From: Vibrio gigantis
GTDB taxonomy: Bacteria > Pseudomonadota > Gammaproteobacteria > Enterobacterales > Vibrionaceae
Assembly (NCBI RefSeq): GCF_024347515.1
Contig: NZ_AP025493.1
Span: 1,302,001-1,366,000, forward strand
Direction of reading: 5' to 3'
Length of the DNA stretch: 64,000 nt
This document shows, piece by piece, positions 26,216-36,443 of this stretch. How positions within the stretch are numbered: the first letter of the stretch is position 1; every line of letters begins with the position of its first letter. A model generated the notes under the pieces. It was not told the origin of the DNA. It saw nothing but the letters and a program-made list of their open reading frames with translations, and ran no database searches. The position numbers were made by a program, and so were the translations under genes.

Positions 26216-26520
26216 TATCGAAGTCCAATTTTTCCTTCGCTAGCTTAAACACAGCCCCTAATCTTCTAAACTTATTCGTTACTGTCATTTTGATATCACA
26301 TAGAATCAACGTTCACTCGCGTGGGAAATGCTGAAACAGTTCACCTTTATATTTGTAAAGGTGAAGCGGATCATAAAATAGTTAAGTCTTATTTATGAGT
26401 CATGTTTGCAGGATCAAAAGTAAGTGATGTGACGCTGATTATTCCAATAATGTGATTCTAAGCGCAGAACGAATTATATAGACTGAATAACAACTGAGTC
26501 ATTAGGGATACTCAATTCGA
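26216..26520. other. intergenic region upstream of the DUF342 gene
   Basis: No gene is seen. A 10-base inverted repeat, TTCACCTTTA / TAAAGGTGAA, at 26340-26365 with a 6-base loop has no T-run and may be an operator or leader hairpin for the gene downstream. Confidence 0.4.
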
Positions 26521-28191
26521 ATGTGGGATAACATCGTTACACTGTCGGAAGACAAGCAGCAAGTGATGGCATGTCTGCCAACTGGGTTTGTGGTCGACGC
26601 AAGCTTTGATAACAAGACACTGCCACCGACCTTGGAAGCTTTGAATGCATCAAACTATTTTATTTTCGAAGAAGAGGTTTTGCGTTTCATCACTCTTGCT
26701 AAAGAAGGTAAAGGTGAAGCTTATGAAGGAATCTTGATTGCCGAAGTTCGAAATGCCAGTGTTACGGTCGAATTGTCGGATGATGAGATGCTCGCGAGTC
26801 TTGTTGTCACTGGGCCATATAATGGACGTCCACTGCGCGGCAGCGACATCATCCATTGTTTATCCCAAGCTCATATAACAAAAGGAATTAATAAGTTAGC
26901 GCTCAGAAAAGTTCTGATGATGAGTAGCAAACTTAAGCCCGGCGAAAAGTTTATTCAGCCTGTTGCTAAGGGGACACAACCAGTAAAAGGTAAAGACGCT
27001 AAGTTTGCCGCCTTGGTTGAAGACATTACTCGCCAAGTCTTGAAGCCTCGCAGTAAAGACGAAGGCAAGATCGATATGCGAGACTTAGGGCAAACCATTA
27101 CCGTTGGCCAAAATGACCACTTAATGAAACGTACTCCCGCAACCAAAGGTATCGCTGGTTTTACCGTCCAAGGTCGAATTATCCCACCACTCCCAGGACA
27201 AGACAGTTTAATCAAGCCGGGAAAGGGCACCTACATTTCCCCTGATGACCCAAACTTACTACTCGCCTCATACCCTGGATTACCCATCATTAAAGATCGA
27301 ACCATCGAAGTGGATGACGCCTTGTGTGTTAGTAACGTCGATGTCTCAACTGGACACGTTAAATTTAAAGGTAACGTATTTGTCTCTGGAAACATCGAAT
27401 CGGGAATGATCGTCAAGGCGACCGGAAGTGTAACGGTTGGTGGTTTTATCGAATCGGCAGAAGTTCAAGCGCAAGGGGATATAAAAGTCGCGAAAGGCAT
27501 TATCGGTCACACGACCAAAGAGGGCGAAGCGAAAAGCTGTAAGGTATTTAGCAAAGGTTCTATTACGGCAAGCTATGCTCAAAACGCCGAATTACAGACG
27601 GCGGGCGATATTCGCCTTGGCGTGCACAGCATGAGTAACGAAATTCGCTGTGGTAACAACCTTATTGTGATGGACTCACTCAAGAAGCACGGCACTCTCA
27701 GTGGTGGCGAAGCCAAAGTTGGTGGAAAGGTCGAATGTGTCTTCTTAGGTGTAGAGGGAGACACCGCAACCAAGGTACATGGTTTTGCGCGCTTCGATGG
27801 CTTCCGACAAAAAATATCCGAGCTGAAAGAAACCTATAAACATGCTCAAGAGCAAACCATGGATGTGATTCGCCAAGAACTCGAATTTAAGAAGCGACCA
27901 AAAGCCGAGAGAAGCGAAGAGCAAGCCTTGGAAATAGAGCAACAGAGAGAAAAGAACAATCAAGCGATTGAAAATACTAAGTCCCAGCTAGATACACTAG
28001 AAGCAGAATTTGAAACCAATCTTGCTGAATGCACTGTTGAGGTACATGAAAAAGTGTATACCCGAGTGACGATTCAATTTGGTGATGAAACTGTCACAAC
28101 TAAGCGAACCCACGGGGGAAGTGTTTTCTCATTCAACCAATACGAGATTCAATGCTCGTTCAAGATGGAACAAGAAGACATTTCATTATAA
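26521..28191 (+). CDS. DUF342 / FapA family protein
   Basis: This 556-residue protein belongs to the DUF342 (FapA) family of large cytosolic proteins with a right-handed beta-helix-like core. The middle (about 255-430) has the repeated short beta segments with glycines seen in the family (GNVFVSGNIESGMIVKATGS and similar), followed by a long acidic-basic coiled coil (about 430-505) and a beta C-terminus. Family members have been linked to polarity and cell-surface processes in vibrios, but no activity is established. It is monocistronic. The ribosome binding site is weak; the start is the first in-frame ATG. Confidence 0.85.
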   Translation: MWDNIVTLSEDKQQVMACLPTGFVVDASFDNKTLPPTLEALNASNYFIFEEEVLRFITLAKEGKGEAYEGILIAEVRNASVTVELSDDEMLASLVVTGPYNGRPLRGSDIIHCLSQAHITKGINKLALRKVLMMSSKLKPGEKFIQPVAKGTQPVKGKDAKFAALVEDITRQVLKPRSKDEGKIDMRDLGQTITVGQNDHLMKRTPATKGIAGFTVQGRIIPPLPGQDSLIKPGKGTYISPDDPNLLLASYPGLPIIKDRTIEVDDALCVSNVDVSTGHVKFKGNVFVSGNIESGMIVKATGSVTVGGFIESAEVQAQGDIKVAKGIIGHTTKEGEAKSCKVFSKGSITASYAQNAELQTAGDIRLGVHSMSNEIRCGNNLIVMDSLKKHGTLSGGEAKVGGKVECVFLGVEGDTATKVHGFARFDGFRQKISELKETYKHAQEQTMDVIRQELEFKKRPKAERSEEQALEIEQQREKNNQAIENTKSQLDTLEAEFETNLAECTVEVHEKVYTRVTIQFGDETVTTKRTHGGSVFSFNQYEIQCSFKMEQEDISL

Positions 28192-28244
28192 GTGGCGCCT
28201 GTTTACGGCGCCGCTATCAAAAAGTTCCTCATCACACCCCCTCT

Positions 28245-29993
28245 TTAATCAGAAGACCAAACGGAACGAATATCTGGCCATCCCCAGTTGGTGAGTGCTA
28301 CATCTTCTAAGACACCTTGAAAGCGTAGTGTTTGCGTGTGATGGAACATCGGGGCAATCCAGTACTCACTGACTAACGTTGAAGCTATCGGCTCTAACGC
28401 CGTTAGGTAATCTTCAAGCGGGGTGCACGCTCGTAGGTTTTCCAATTGCTGATCAAGCCAATTCGCATTGGTTTCCCCTAAAGTGTGGTACAGCACGTTG
28501 TTACAGTAGAAATTAGAAAATGCTGAAGCATGACGGTTATCGTCTAAATTGATATTCGTTAAGATCAGCGTCTCATTGAGTGTGCCGTTGTTCGCTTTCT
28601 CACTCAACTCTCGATAGGAATACATCACCATTTCAACCACACAATTGTGTTCGGCAAGTACTGAAGAAATAGCCCGAGCACATCGACGCAGTGCCGTGTA
28701 GTTGTATCCAGCAATGGTAATGGTTTTTGGTAGCGCGCTGAATTCACCAAAAGGGAGTAAAACGGGGTTCCAAACAGGCAATAAGTTGTTGGCTACGACA
28801 CTGCCGTAATGAACCTTCTTTTTCTGGAATACTTCGAGTAATCGCTGCGGTTGAATCAATTCCGTAATGTAACAGCGCTGAACGCGTGTTAGCGGATGCT
28901 TTGCATGGTGGTTGAATAACGCGAACAAGCAACCGTCTTCAGTTCGACTGTGTTGACTTGCGTGAGAAGCATTGGGTGCTTGTATTGAGACTTCAATACC
29001 GCTTGTCGTTTCAGATACTTGGATCGGTGCATTACTGGATAGCGATGGGTTCTCCATTTTCTCATCGTTGACGATCCAAATGGTGACTAAATCGACCAAA
29101 ACGCGACACGAATAGTAGCCATCGAACGCTTGTAACTTGAGTTTATTTTTATCGTGCTCTACCACTGAGAATGGGCCACTCCCAATCACAGAGTTGTTGT
29201 TTGCAACATTCACTTGGCTTGCTGGCTGAATACCGTATTTGACACCAGAGACAAGCCCTGCAAATCCTTGATCTGGTTTGCTTAATGTAAACACAACTTT
29301 CAATGGATGTGGTGCGCAGATATCTGTAACGTGTGCGAGCTCTTTTTGATAATAGGGAAGGGCACTGAGTTTAGTAAAGAGGCTCACAATTGTATCAGCG
29401 TCGATTGGTTCGTCGTTGTGAAATGTAAGTCCGGGACGAAGGTGGAACGTCCATTGATAGCTAGCTTCATCATAACGCCAGTGGTGAGCAAGTTCAGGTT
29501 TGATAACGCCATTGTCATGACTGGATACTAAACAGCAATACACCTGGCGCAAGAAGAAGCGCTCGCTGCAACGGTGTAATTGGTGTGGAACAATGCGCTC
29601 GAACATCCGTTTGTATGTGAGTTGAATGTTCACTCGACCTTCCTGCACAGAAGCCCCTGAGGTGGTTTTCAGTAAGCGGCCAAACGCTGCTTCGTCTTCA
29701 TCAAGAATAGCCAAAGCTTTCTCATACTTACCTTGTTGGATTCGCTCGAGAGCAAGGCTCTCTTTGAGTGCGTTGAGTTCAATGTTCAACAGTAGCGCCG
29801 AGCGTTGGTTTCGACCGGCTTTAGGTTGCCAGGTTAACCACGTTAGCTCTTGCATTTGCGATAAAAGGTTGCGGGCATGTCGAGGAGAAGTACACAGTAA
29901 ATCAGCCACTTCCTGTACTGTGGTTTTCATTTCGCTGCCGACACCAATGGGTGCGAGTCGCTGATAATACCTAAGCAAGTTGAGATTAGACAC
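28245..29993 (-). CDS. SgrR-family transcriptional regulator
   Basis: This 582-residue protein has the SgrR architecture: an N-terminal winged helix (about 1-115, with TSPRHARNLLSQMQELTWLT) and a large domain like family 5 periplasmic oligopeptide-binding proteins (about 160-580), here cytosolic as there is no signal peptide. In Escherichia coli SgrR senses sugar-phosphate stress and activates the sRNA SgrS. No sgrS or setA gene is evident beside it, so its target is unknown. The start is GTG at 29993 after AAGGGCT. Confidence 0.85.
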   Translation of the reverse strand: MSNLNLLRYYQRLAPIGVGSEMKTTVQEVADLLCTSPRHARNLLSQMQELTWLTWQPKAGRNQRSALLLNIELNALKESLALERIQQGKYEKALAILDEDEAAFGRLLKTTSGASVQEGRVNIQLTYKRMFERIVPHQLHRCSERFFLRQVYCCLVSSHDNGVIKPELAHHWRYDEASYQWTFHLRPGLTFHNDEPIDADTIVSLFTKLSALPYYQKELAHVTDICAPHPLKVVFTLSKPDQGFAGLVSGVKYGIQPASQVNVANNNSVIGSGPFSVVEHDKNKLKLQAFDGYYSCRVLVDLVTIWIVNDEKMENPSLSSNAPIQVSETTSGIEVSIQAPNASHASQHSRTEDGCLFALFNHHAKHPLTRVQRCYITELIQPQRLLEVFQKKKVHYGSVVANNLLPVWNPVLLPFGEFSALPKTITIAGYNYTALRRCARAISSVLAEHNCVVEMVMYSYRELSEKANNGTLNETLILTNINLDDNRHASAFSNFYCNNVLYHTLGETNANWLDQQLENLRACTPLEDYLTALEPIASTLVSEYWIAPMFHHTQTLRFQGVLEDVALTNWGWPDIRSVWSSD

Positions 29994-30103
29994 TAAGAGC
30001 CCTTTGTTAATGGATAGCTTGGTATTTTACTCAACTTAACTTCGAGAAAATAAGAAAATGTTCGGTTACTTTGTTCCTCTTTTGTCGCGTTTTAAGGGAA
30101 TAA

Positions 30104-30131
30104 AAAAGGGGGAGCTTATGCTCCCCCTTTT
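30104..30131. terminator. terminator downstream of the lap-like operon
   Basis: Stem AAAAGGGGGAG / CTCCCCCTTTT with a 6-base loop, flanked by an A-run on the left that is the U-tract for minus-strand transcripts. It follows the lapB-like stop at 30160. Confidence 0.9.
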
Positions 30132-30159
30132 GGGGTTTCCATAATATAGGCTGTTTGAG

Positions 30160-32274
30160 TTAGCTAACCGCTCTTACTTTACCTTGTTTGAGATCTGACA
30201 GAACTTGCGCCTTTGGACCGTCGGCAATGATGCAGCCTTTCTCCATTACGATCACTCGGTCGACAATATCTAGCATCGATGTTTTGTGCGTAATCAGAAT
30301 TAACGTCTCGCTCGGAAGCAACTGGTTAAGCTGGTGCTTGATGTGCATCTCTGAACGATTATCCATGGCACTGGTTGGTTCATCCATCAACAGCACTGGT
30401 GGGCGGCCTAAGAAGGCTCTGGCAATGGCAATCGACTGACGTTGACCACCAGAAAGTAAAGCACCACCTTCACCTACTTGACGCTCTAAGCCTGCAGGGT
30501 CTTGCTGAGTAAACGCGGTTACGCCTGCACGGTTTGCTGCATCCATCACGTCACGATCATCCACCAAAGGGCGACCTAAAGTGATGTTGTCTCTTACTGA
30601 ACCGTAGAACAAGTTACTGTCTTGCGGCACACAGCCTATATTGCGTCGTACGTCGACATGATGCAGTTGCTCCATATCGGTGTCATCAATGCGCACATGG
30701 CCCTCTGTGGGCTTGTACAGGCCCATAATCAGACGTTCTAGTGTGGTTTTACCTGAACCGATGCGTCCTATGATCGCCACTTTTTCACCAGGTTTAATAT
30801 GTAGGGTTAAATCTCTGATAGAAGCGACCGGTGAATCCGGATAGTGGAATGTTACCTTATCTAACGAGATATGCCCTTGAATAATCGGACGGTGGATGTA
30901 GCGTTTACCTTCTTCCTGTTCATCGGGCATCGACATTACTTGCTCAATCAGAGTCATTGATGACTTCGCTTGGTTGTAACGAGTCGAAAGCAGCGACAGC
31001 TGAACAAGAGGACCAATCGCTCGGCCGCTCAGCATGGTCGCAGCAATTAAGCCACCCATAGTCAGTTCACCTTCCGCAATCAGATACACACCAAAGATGA
31101 TCATACCCACGTTGGTACTTTGCTGAACAAAGCCTGCAGTATTTTGGATGCTATCGGTAATACGTCGACTTTTGATATTCCAATTCGCCATGTGAGCAAC
31201 GGCTTCTTCCCAACGGAATTGGAATTGGCTTTGCGCACTGAATAGCTTAACGGTTTCTAGACCCGCCAAACTCTCGATTAAGTTTGCGTATTTCTGCGAA
31301 GCAAGACGCGAACCTTCTTCAATGGTTCGACGCAATGGCCCTTGAATTAACAGTGCGTAGATGATCAGAATAACGACGCCAACTACGGGAACAAACACAA
31401 GGTTTCCGGCCATTAACCAAATGAGCGCCAAAAACATCAGCGCGAAGGGCAGGTCAATTAGCGAGCCAATGGTTGCGGAGGTAAAGAACTCTCGAATGGA
31501 TTCGAACTCTTGCAAATTTTTAGCGAAAGCACCGACAGAAGCAGGCTTGGCTTCCATGCGAATACCCAGCACTTTGCTGAACAGTTTGGATGAAATCAGG
31601 ATATCGGATTTCTTACCGGCAACATCAATGAAGTAGCTTCGCATCAATTTGAGCAGCAAATCGAATAGGAACACGACAAAGATACCACTTGCCAGCACCC
31701 ACAAGGTTTCGAAGGCGAGGTTTGGCACGACTTTGTCGTACACCAAGCGTGTGAACATTGGCGCTGCAATGGCGAAAATGTTGATCAGAATAGACGCAAT
31801 CAATACGTCTCGATAGATGTTTTTAGATTCCCAAATAGTGCTCCAAAACCAGTGACCTTTGCGTGTTTTTAGAACTTCTGGTGAACGTTCATCATAACGG
31901 AACTGTTTCTTTACCAAGAAGTAGCGGCCGATGAATTGTTCTTTCAGCTCTTCGACAGGAATGATAATTGGCACCATTCCGCTTTCTGCGGTAATGATTT
32001 CCGCTTCTTGTTTCTCTAAATCGATACTGTTGAGAACGCACGCCTCGCCTTGTTTAAGCAGTAGAACTGCAGGCAGAATCAGGTGGGGGATCTTTTCTAA
32101 GTCGGAACGGTTTTCTTTCGCCACTAATCCCGCTCGCTCCGCAGAACGAGGGAATAAGAAAGGGCTTAGCTTTCCATCTGATAGTGGTAGCCCATTGATC
32201 AACGCCTCGGGCGAGTTAGCTAAGCCGTAATATCGGCTAACGTAGATCAGTGAGTTCAATAGTGGATCTTGCAT
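30160..32274 (-). CDS. lapB: type I secretion ABC transporter (LapB-like)
   Basis: This 704-residue inner-membrane exporter has an N-terminal C39-peptidase-like domain (about 1-130) without a catalytic cysteine, a six-helix membrane domain (about 160-440) and an ATPase with Walker A GRIGSGKTT (about residue 505), signature LSGGQRQS, Walker B LLMDEP and switch ITHK. This degenerate-peptidase form exports RTX-type adhesins with uncleaved C-terminal signals. It is the last gene of a lapC-lapG-lapD-lapB-like operon, 19 bases after lapD. No adhesin or TolC-like pore gene is within the window. Confidence 0.9.
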   Translation of the reverse strand: MQDPLLNSLIYVSRYYGLANSPEALINGLPLSDGKLSPFLFPRSAERAGLVAKENRSDLEKIPHLILPAVLLLKQGEACVLNSIDLEKQEAEIITAESGMVPIIIPVEELKEQFIGRYFLVKKQFRYDERSPEVLKTRKGHWFWSTIWESKNIYRDVLIASILINIFAIAAPMFTRLVYDKVVPNLAFETLWVLASGIFVVFLFDLLLKLMRSYFIDVAGKKSDILISSKLFSKVLGIRMEAKPASVGAFAKNLQEFESIREFFTSATIGSLIDLPFALMFLALIWLMAGNLVFVPVVGVVILIIYALLIQGPLRRTIEEGSRLASQKYANLIESLAGLETVKLFSAQSQFQFRWEEAVAHMANWNIKSRRITDSIQNTAGFVQQSTNVGMIIFGVYLIAEGELTMGGLIAATMLSGRAIGPLVQLSLLSTRYNQAKSSMTLIEQVMSMPDEQEEGKRYIHRPIIQGHISLDKVTFHYPDSPVASIRDLTLHIKPGEKVAIIGRIGSGKTTLERLIMGLYKPTEGHVRIDDTDMEQLHHVDVRRNIGCVPQDSNLFYGSVRDNITLGRPLVDDRDVMDAANRAGVTAFTQQDPAGLERQVGEGGALLSGGQRQSIAIARAFLGRPPVLLMDEPTSAMDNRSEMHIKHQLNQLLPSETLILITHKTSMLDIVDRVIVMEKGCIIADGPKAQVLSDLKQGKVRAVS

Positions 32275-32293
32275 GTGATATTAACCCTTACAA

Positions 32294-34204
32294 CTATTTA
32301 TCAACAATGAAGCCTTGGAACACTTCTACGTAGTTATCAGACAGGATATCTAGCTGAGTCTGAGTTTCTATTCGAGACGCGATGGTCGTTATGCCTAGGT
32401 TGTGAGCGGTTCTAGAGATCGACGTTAAGGTGAACTTTTGTTTTTCATCATCAAGGTTATGTGTGAATAGGTAGTCTAGCTTCACATAGCTTGGACGGTA
32501 TTCGTTGATGTAATCCAGTGATTGGAAGTTACGTCCGTAGTTGTCGACACCAAACACCGCTTCAGCATTGCGAATGGTGTTACACAAGAGAGCCGTGTAG
32601 TGCGGAACGTTGATGAAACAGTTTTCAGGAATCTCAAAGTGCAATAGGTGAGCGATTGAAGCGTTTTGTTCAAGTGTTTTTCCAATCCAGCGAATGAAGC
32701 TTGGTTGAGAAATACTGCTTGGTGAGATGTTGATAGCAACAGGGCTCGTTACTTCTTTTGCATTCAGCTTTTCAATCATCTTCTCGATAACGTATTGGTC
32801 GAGAATGTGGCTCATTTCAAGCTGTTCTAGTGCGTATAAGTACTGGTTGGCACCGTAACGTACGCCATCTTTTTCAATCGCAGAGAACACCTCTTGGTGA
32901 TAGGTTTTGCCAAAGGCATTGTTTGCAGCTTGAAGACGGAAGGTAATGAGGTCGTTGATGATCGCTTCTTCGACCAACATGCGCCATTGTTGTTTGCCCA
33001 TAACAGCGCCGTGATCGTCTGCAGTTACGTAGCCGTAAGAAAGCTCTCGGTTTGCCTTAGCACTTGAAAGAGCGTTATCCACCAGCGACATGATTTCAGT
33101 ACTGGTCTTGCGCTTGTTGCTGTAGGTCACACCAAGAGCAATATGTGGATTTGCAGTGCCTGTTGGGTCTGAACCTAGGCTTTGTATACAGTTTACGATG
33201 CTGCTTGCTACAAGTTTAAGTTCGCTCTCATCAATGTTTGGCATAATGAAGCCGAACTCGTCACTAGAAATGCGGGCAATAGTGATGTCTGGTGATGAAA
33301 TTGAAGCCTGCAGCTGCTCAGCTAGCTGGTGAACCAAGGCATCACCCTCTTGATAGCCTTTTTCATCGTATTCTTCACTAATAAACTCGGCTTTAAGCAC
33401 CGCTAAACCACCTAAGCTGGACTCTTCTAACCACTGAGTTAACTGAGACATATAGTAAGCACGGTTACCTAGCTGAGATACTGGGTCGATATACGCTCTT
33501 TCACGTAATTTTTGAGCTTCTTTCGCTTGGTTCTTAAATGCCAGTTCAACTTGAGTCGACATGTGGTTGATACCATCGACAACTAAAGTTAGATCTTTTG
33601 TCTTCGGACGAGCCAGTGGTTCGCCAAACTGATTCTTGGCGATCTGATCCATCTTTGTAATGATCAAAGAAAGAGGGCGCAATGCGCGCTTAAGGATCCA
33701 AGAGATAGACACCAAACCTAGCAAGAAGATCGTGCCAAAGATACTCAGTAAGCGAATGAATGCATGCCAAAGTTGATCGTAGGCAGGGCCAGGGTGACTT
33801 ACGATCTCGACTTCTGCCAATTGCATCCAGCCACTGGTGATCACACGGCGGTCATGAACAGGCTCGAACAGGTTTAGGTTGGTAAACCACTCTGGTACAC
33901 CGGTTGGCTTTACAGGGTATGAGCGGAGAATGTCTTCACCGCTGTCGAGAAATATCAATCGAACGACGGAGTAAGAACTGCCATCAAACAGGGCGTTGAT
34001 AACAGACTCTACTGCCACCTTGTCCTTTTCTTCTAGATAAGGGGCGAGAGCCAGTCCAACAGTATTAATGGTATTACTTACCTCAGAGCGTTGCTGCTCC
34101 TCTAAGTATCCACGGGTAGTATTGAATTCGATCATAAAAACTGACGTCATCAGCAGTATGAACACCGCAACCATCCCGACCACAAGCTGTTTATATAAAG
34201 TCAT
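32294..34204 (-). CDS. lapD: c-di-GMP receptor LapD-like protein
   Basis: This 636-residue inner-membrane protein has a membrane helix (about 7-24), a LapD/MoxY-type periplasmic domain (about 25-150), a second helix, HAMP, then GGDEF (about 235-390) and EAL (about 395-636) domains. Both enzymatic domains look inactive: the GGDEF signature reads SSDEF and no EAL motif is present, as in LapD, which binds c-di-GMP and sequesters the protease LapG through its periplasmic part. It is 5 bases downstream of lapG, so the two are coupled. Expected role: c-di-GMP-dependent retention of a surface adhesin. Confidence 0.92.
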   Translation of the reverse strand: MTLYKQLVVGMVAVFILLMTSVFMIEFNTTRGYLEEQQRSEVSNTINTVGLALAPYLEEKDKVAVESVINALFDGSSYSVVRLIFLDSGEDILRSYPVKPTGVPEWFTNLNLFEPVHDRRVITSGWMQLAEVEIVSHPGPAYDQLWHAFIRLLSIFGTIFLLGLVSISWILKRALRPLSLIITKMDQIAKNQFGEPLARPKTKDLTLVVDGINHMSTQVELAFKNQAKEAQKLRERAYIDPVSQLGNRAYYMSQLTQWLEESSLGGLAVLKAEFISEEYDEKGYQEGDALVHQLAEQLQASISSPDITIARISSDEFGFIMPNIDESELKLVASSIVNCIQSLGSDPTGTANPHIALGVTYSNKRKTSTEIMSLVDNALSSAKANRELSYGYVTADDHGAVMGKQQWRMLVEEAIINDLITFRLQAANNAFGKTYHQEVFSAIEKDGVRYGANQYLYALEQLEMSHILDQYVIEKMIEKLNAKEVTSPVAINISPSSISQPSFIRWIGKTLEQNASIAHLLHFEIPENCFINVPHYTALLCNTIRNAEAVFGVDNYGRNFQSLDYINEYRPSYVKLDYLFTHNLDDEKQKFTLTSISRTAHNLGITTIASRIETQTQLDILSDNYVEVFQGFIVDK

Positions 34205-34209
34205 TGTAC

Positions 34210-34878
34210 CTACTCATCGTAATTGATAATGGGTTTGTTTAATTTTAGAGAGCGCTCACGGGAACGTAAGTCGTTCCATAAGCTCAATCTTGAAGATTTC
34301 CCTGCTAACTTACCGCTGCCGGCTGCCGACTTGATCAGCCAAAGGTTCTTACCGTTGAAACTGTAAATTGGTCGTAGATCCGGGCGTTTGGAGCCGCGTT
34401 TAATTTCAGGGTTTAAGTTGTCCAAAATTAATGGTTCTGCACTCGGTGTGGAGTAGTAGGCCAACACCATGTGGAACTGGTTTAGCTCAAGTGCTTTTAC
34501 GTACACTAATCGTAATTTCTTATCTGGGACGCCAAGCTCAAGCAAAGAGAAGTATTTTGCGATAGTAAAGTCTTCACAATCACCCGCGTTGCTGCCTAAA
34601 AACTCTAGTGGTGTCGCCCAGTAGTCATTCTTTCCCCAAAGTATGTTGTCATCGACAAAATACATTTGGTTGAAGAACTGGTTCACCGACCTGAGTTTCT
34701 CGTTTTCACTTAATCCATCGTATGACGTCATATTTGAACGCCACGTCGCAACTCGCTTTCCGGCTCTATCGCCGTAGGTTTTGGTCACCGCATCTATCCA
34801 CCGTTGGTCGCTCTTGTTGAGCGCCACAGAGGTAAAAGAGGTGAGGATCAGCAACAACAGCGAAATCCGAGACTTCAT
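34210..34878 (-). CDS. lapG: periplasmic adhesin protease LapG-like
   Basis: This 222-residue exported transglutaminase-like cysteine protease (DUF920/BTLCP) has a signal peptide of about 20 residues. The triad is visible as Cys101 in NAGDCEDFTIAK, His136 in NQFHMVLAYY and Asp153 in LILDNL. The acidic residues beside the cysteine fit the calcium-binding site of LapG. Family members clip the N-terminal region of LapA/FrhA-type adhesins to free cells from surfaces unless bound by LapD. It is followed directly by lapD. Confidence 0.92.
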   Translation of the reverse strand: MKSRISLLLLILTSFTSVALNKSDQRWIDAVTKTYGDRAGKRVATWRSNMTSYDGLSENEKLRSVNQFFNQMYFVDDNILWGKNDYWATPLEFLGSNAGDCEDFTIAKYFSLLELGVPDKKLRLVYVKALELNQFHMVLAYYSTPSAEPLILDNLNPEIKRGSKRPDLRPIYSFNGKNLWLIKSAAGSGKLAGKSSRLSLWNDLRSRERSLKLNKPIINYDE

Positions 34879-34937
34879 AGTCTCTGCTCTTGTCTATTTG
34901 CTGTGTATTGAAAGGCGCTATCAAACATCAAACGTCC

Positions 34938-36329
34938 TTACTCTTTTAGTGCATTGTTTTGAGCGCTTAACAGTGGCTTCAACATGTACTCAAGCACGGT
35001 TCTTTTACCCGTGATGATATCGACAGAGGCGGTCATACCCGGAATGATCGGTAGTTCTTCGTTTTGTCCAAAATTGTGCTTTTCGGTGCGTACACGCACG
35101 ATGTAGAAGCTGTTGCCCTCTTCATCTTGAGTGGTATCGGCACTGATGTGCTCTAACACGCCTTCTAGGCCACCGTATTTAGTGAAGTCATAGGCACTGA
35201 ATTTAACGATCGCAGTCAATTCTGGGCGTAGGAAAGCGATATCTTGCGGGGCGATTTTGGCTTCGACCAATAGAGAGTCTTCGGTCGGTACAATTTCAAC
35301 GATATCCATACCCGGTTGGATAACACCACCGACAGTATTAATACCAAGTGTTTTTACGGTGCCAGTTACCGGAGAAACCACCACAGTACGGTTTACTCGG
35401 TCTTCAAGGCCAACCGCCGATTCGGTCATTGCAGAGAGCTTATCTTGTGCTTGATTGAGCTTTTCTTGTTGTTCTGAACGGAAGTTCAGTGCGGCATCAA
35501 TACGGCTGAGCATAGATTCTTTGATTGCTGAGCGTAGGAGAGGGATTTTGAGTTCGCTCGAGGTCATTTCTCGGCGAGTGTCGTTGACTTGTCTTTGTAG
35601 CTTAAGTAATTCGATTCTTGGTACCACCCCTTCATCGGCGAGAGGTTTGGTGATATCCAGCTCTTGGCGAGCAAATTGGTAACTCTGTTTTAGGTTACGA
35701 ACACGAGCCTTAATTTCAATAAGGTCTTGTTGCTTTTGTTCAACTTGTTGATCAAAAACGGAAAGCTGGTTTTTTAGGTTATTCAGATCTTGACGATATT
35801 CGGCTTTTTGGCGACTAACCAGTTTAGGTTGAAGTTCATAGAATTTTGGTGGGAAAGCGAGTTTACCGTAATCAAGCAGCACACTCTTTTTCCACTCTTC
35901 TACCGAGAACTCTTCGTTAATGACGACACTAGTCAATGAAGCGGACAACATCAATACGCTGGCGGTTAAGTTCGCTACTTGTTGTTCACGTTCGCGGAAG
36001 TCAGAACGGAATCGTGTGTCATCGATTAACAGTAGTTGTTGGCCTTTTTGAACGCGCTGACCTTCTTTAACTAAGATCTCTTTAACCAAGCCACCTTCTA
36101 GGTTTTGGACCACTTGGATCTGAGAGGAAGGGATCACTTTGCCTTGGCCAACGGTAACCTTGTCGATTTCTGCCCAAGCAGACCACCCAATAGCAGCAAT
36201 AAAAAACAGAACGATCACCCACAACATAATACGCGCACTGGTAGGCGTATTGAGGAGCAGTGCCGCTGTTTTATCATCGACATACTCGAGCTCGGTCTCG
36301 TTCAATTTGCTGAAATTTTTCTGACTCAT
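34938..36329 (-). CDS. lapC: T1SS membrane fusion protein (HlyD family, LapC-like)
   Basis: This 463-residue periplasmic adaptor has a cytosolic N-terminus, one membrane helix (about 33-53), a split lipoyl domain (VVQNLEGGLVKEILVKEGQR early; VVSPVTGTVKTLGI late) around a long coiled-coil hairpin (about 150-300), and a C-terminal beta-barrel-like domain ending PLLSAQNNALKE. It would link the LapB-like exporter to an outer-membrane pore. It opens the four-gene lap-like operon; 59 bases separate it from lapG. Confidence 0.9.
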   Translation of the reverse strand: MSQKNFSKLNETELEYVDDKTAALLLNTPTSARIMLWVIVLFFIAAIGWSAWAEIDKVTVGQGKVIPSSQIQVVQNLEGGLVKEILVKEGQRVQKGQQLLLIDDTRFRSDFREREQQVANLTASVLMLSASLTSVVINEEFSVEEWKKSVLLDYGKLAFPPKFYELQPKLVSRQKAEYRQDLNNLKNQLSVFDQQVEQKQQDLIEIKARVRNLKQSYQFARQELDITKPLADEGVVPRIELLKLQRQVNDTRREMTSSELKIPLLRSAIKESMLSRIDAALNFRSEQQEKLNQAQDKLSAMTESAVGLEDRVNRTVVVSPVTGTVKTLGINTVGGVIQPGMDIVEIVPTEDSLLVEAKIAPQDIAFLRPELTAIVKFSAYDFTKYGGLEGVLEHISADTTQDEEGNSFYIVRVRTEKHNFGQNEELPIIPGMTASVDIITGKRTVLEYMLKPLLSAQNNALKE

Positions 36330-36443
36330 AACAGTCCTTGTTCGCTAAATAAAAGTGCAAGCCTATTGAGTGTATTCTTACTTCTGATAAATGTTAAGAT
36401 TTTGTTCCTTTAAATCTTTGAATTTATATATATTTCTTAATAC

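Noticed and set aside
28193..28217. A GGCGCC-containing repeat after the DUF342 gene as terminator.
   Set aside because: Short stem, and no T-run follows.
32294..34204. Active diguanylate cyclase/phosphodiesterase.
   Set aside because: Both signature motifs are degenerate and the gene sits in a lap operon; LapD receptor is the better call.
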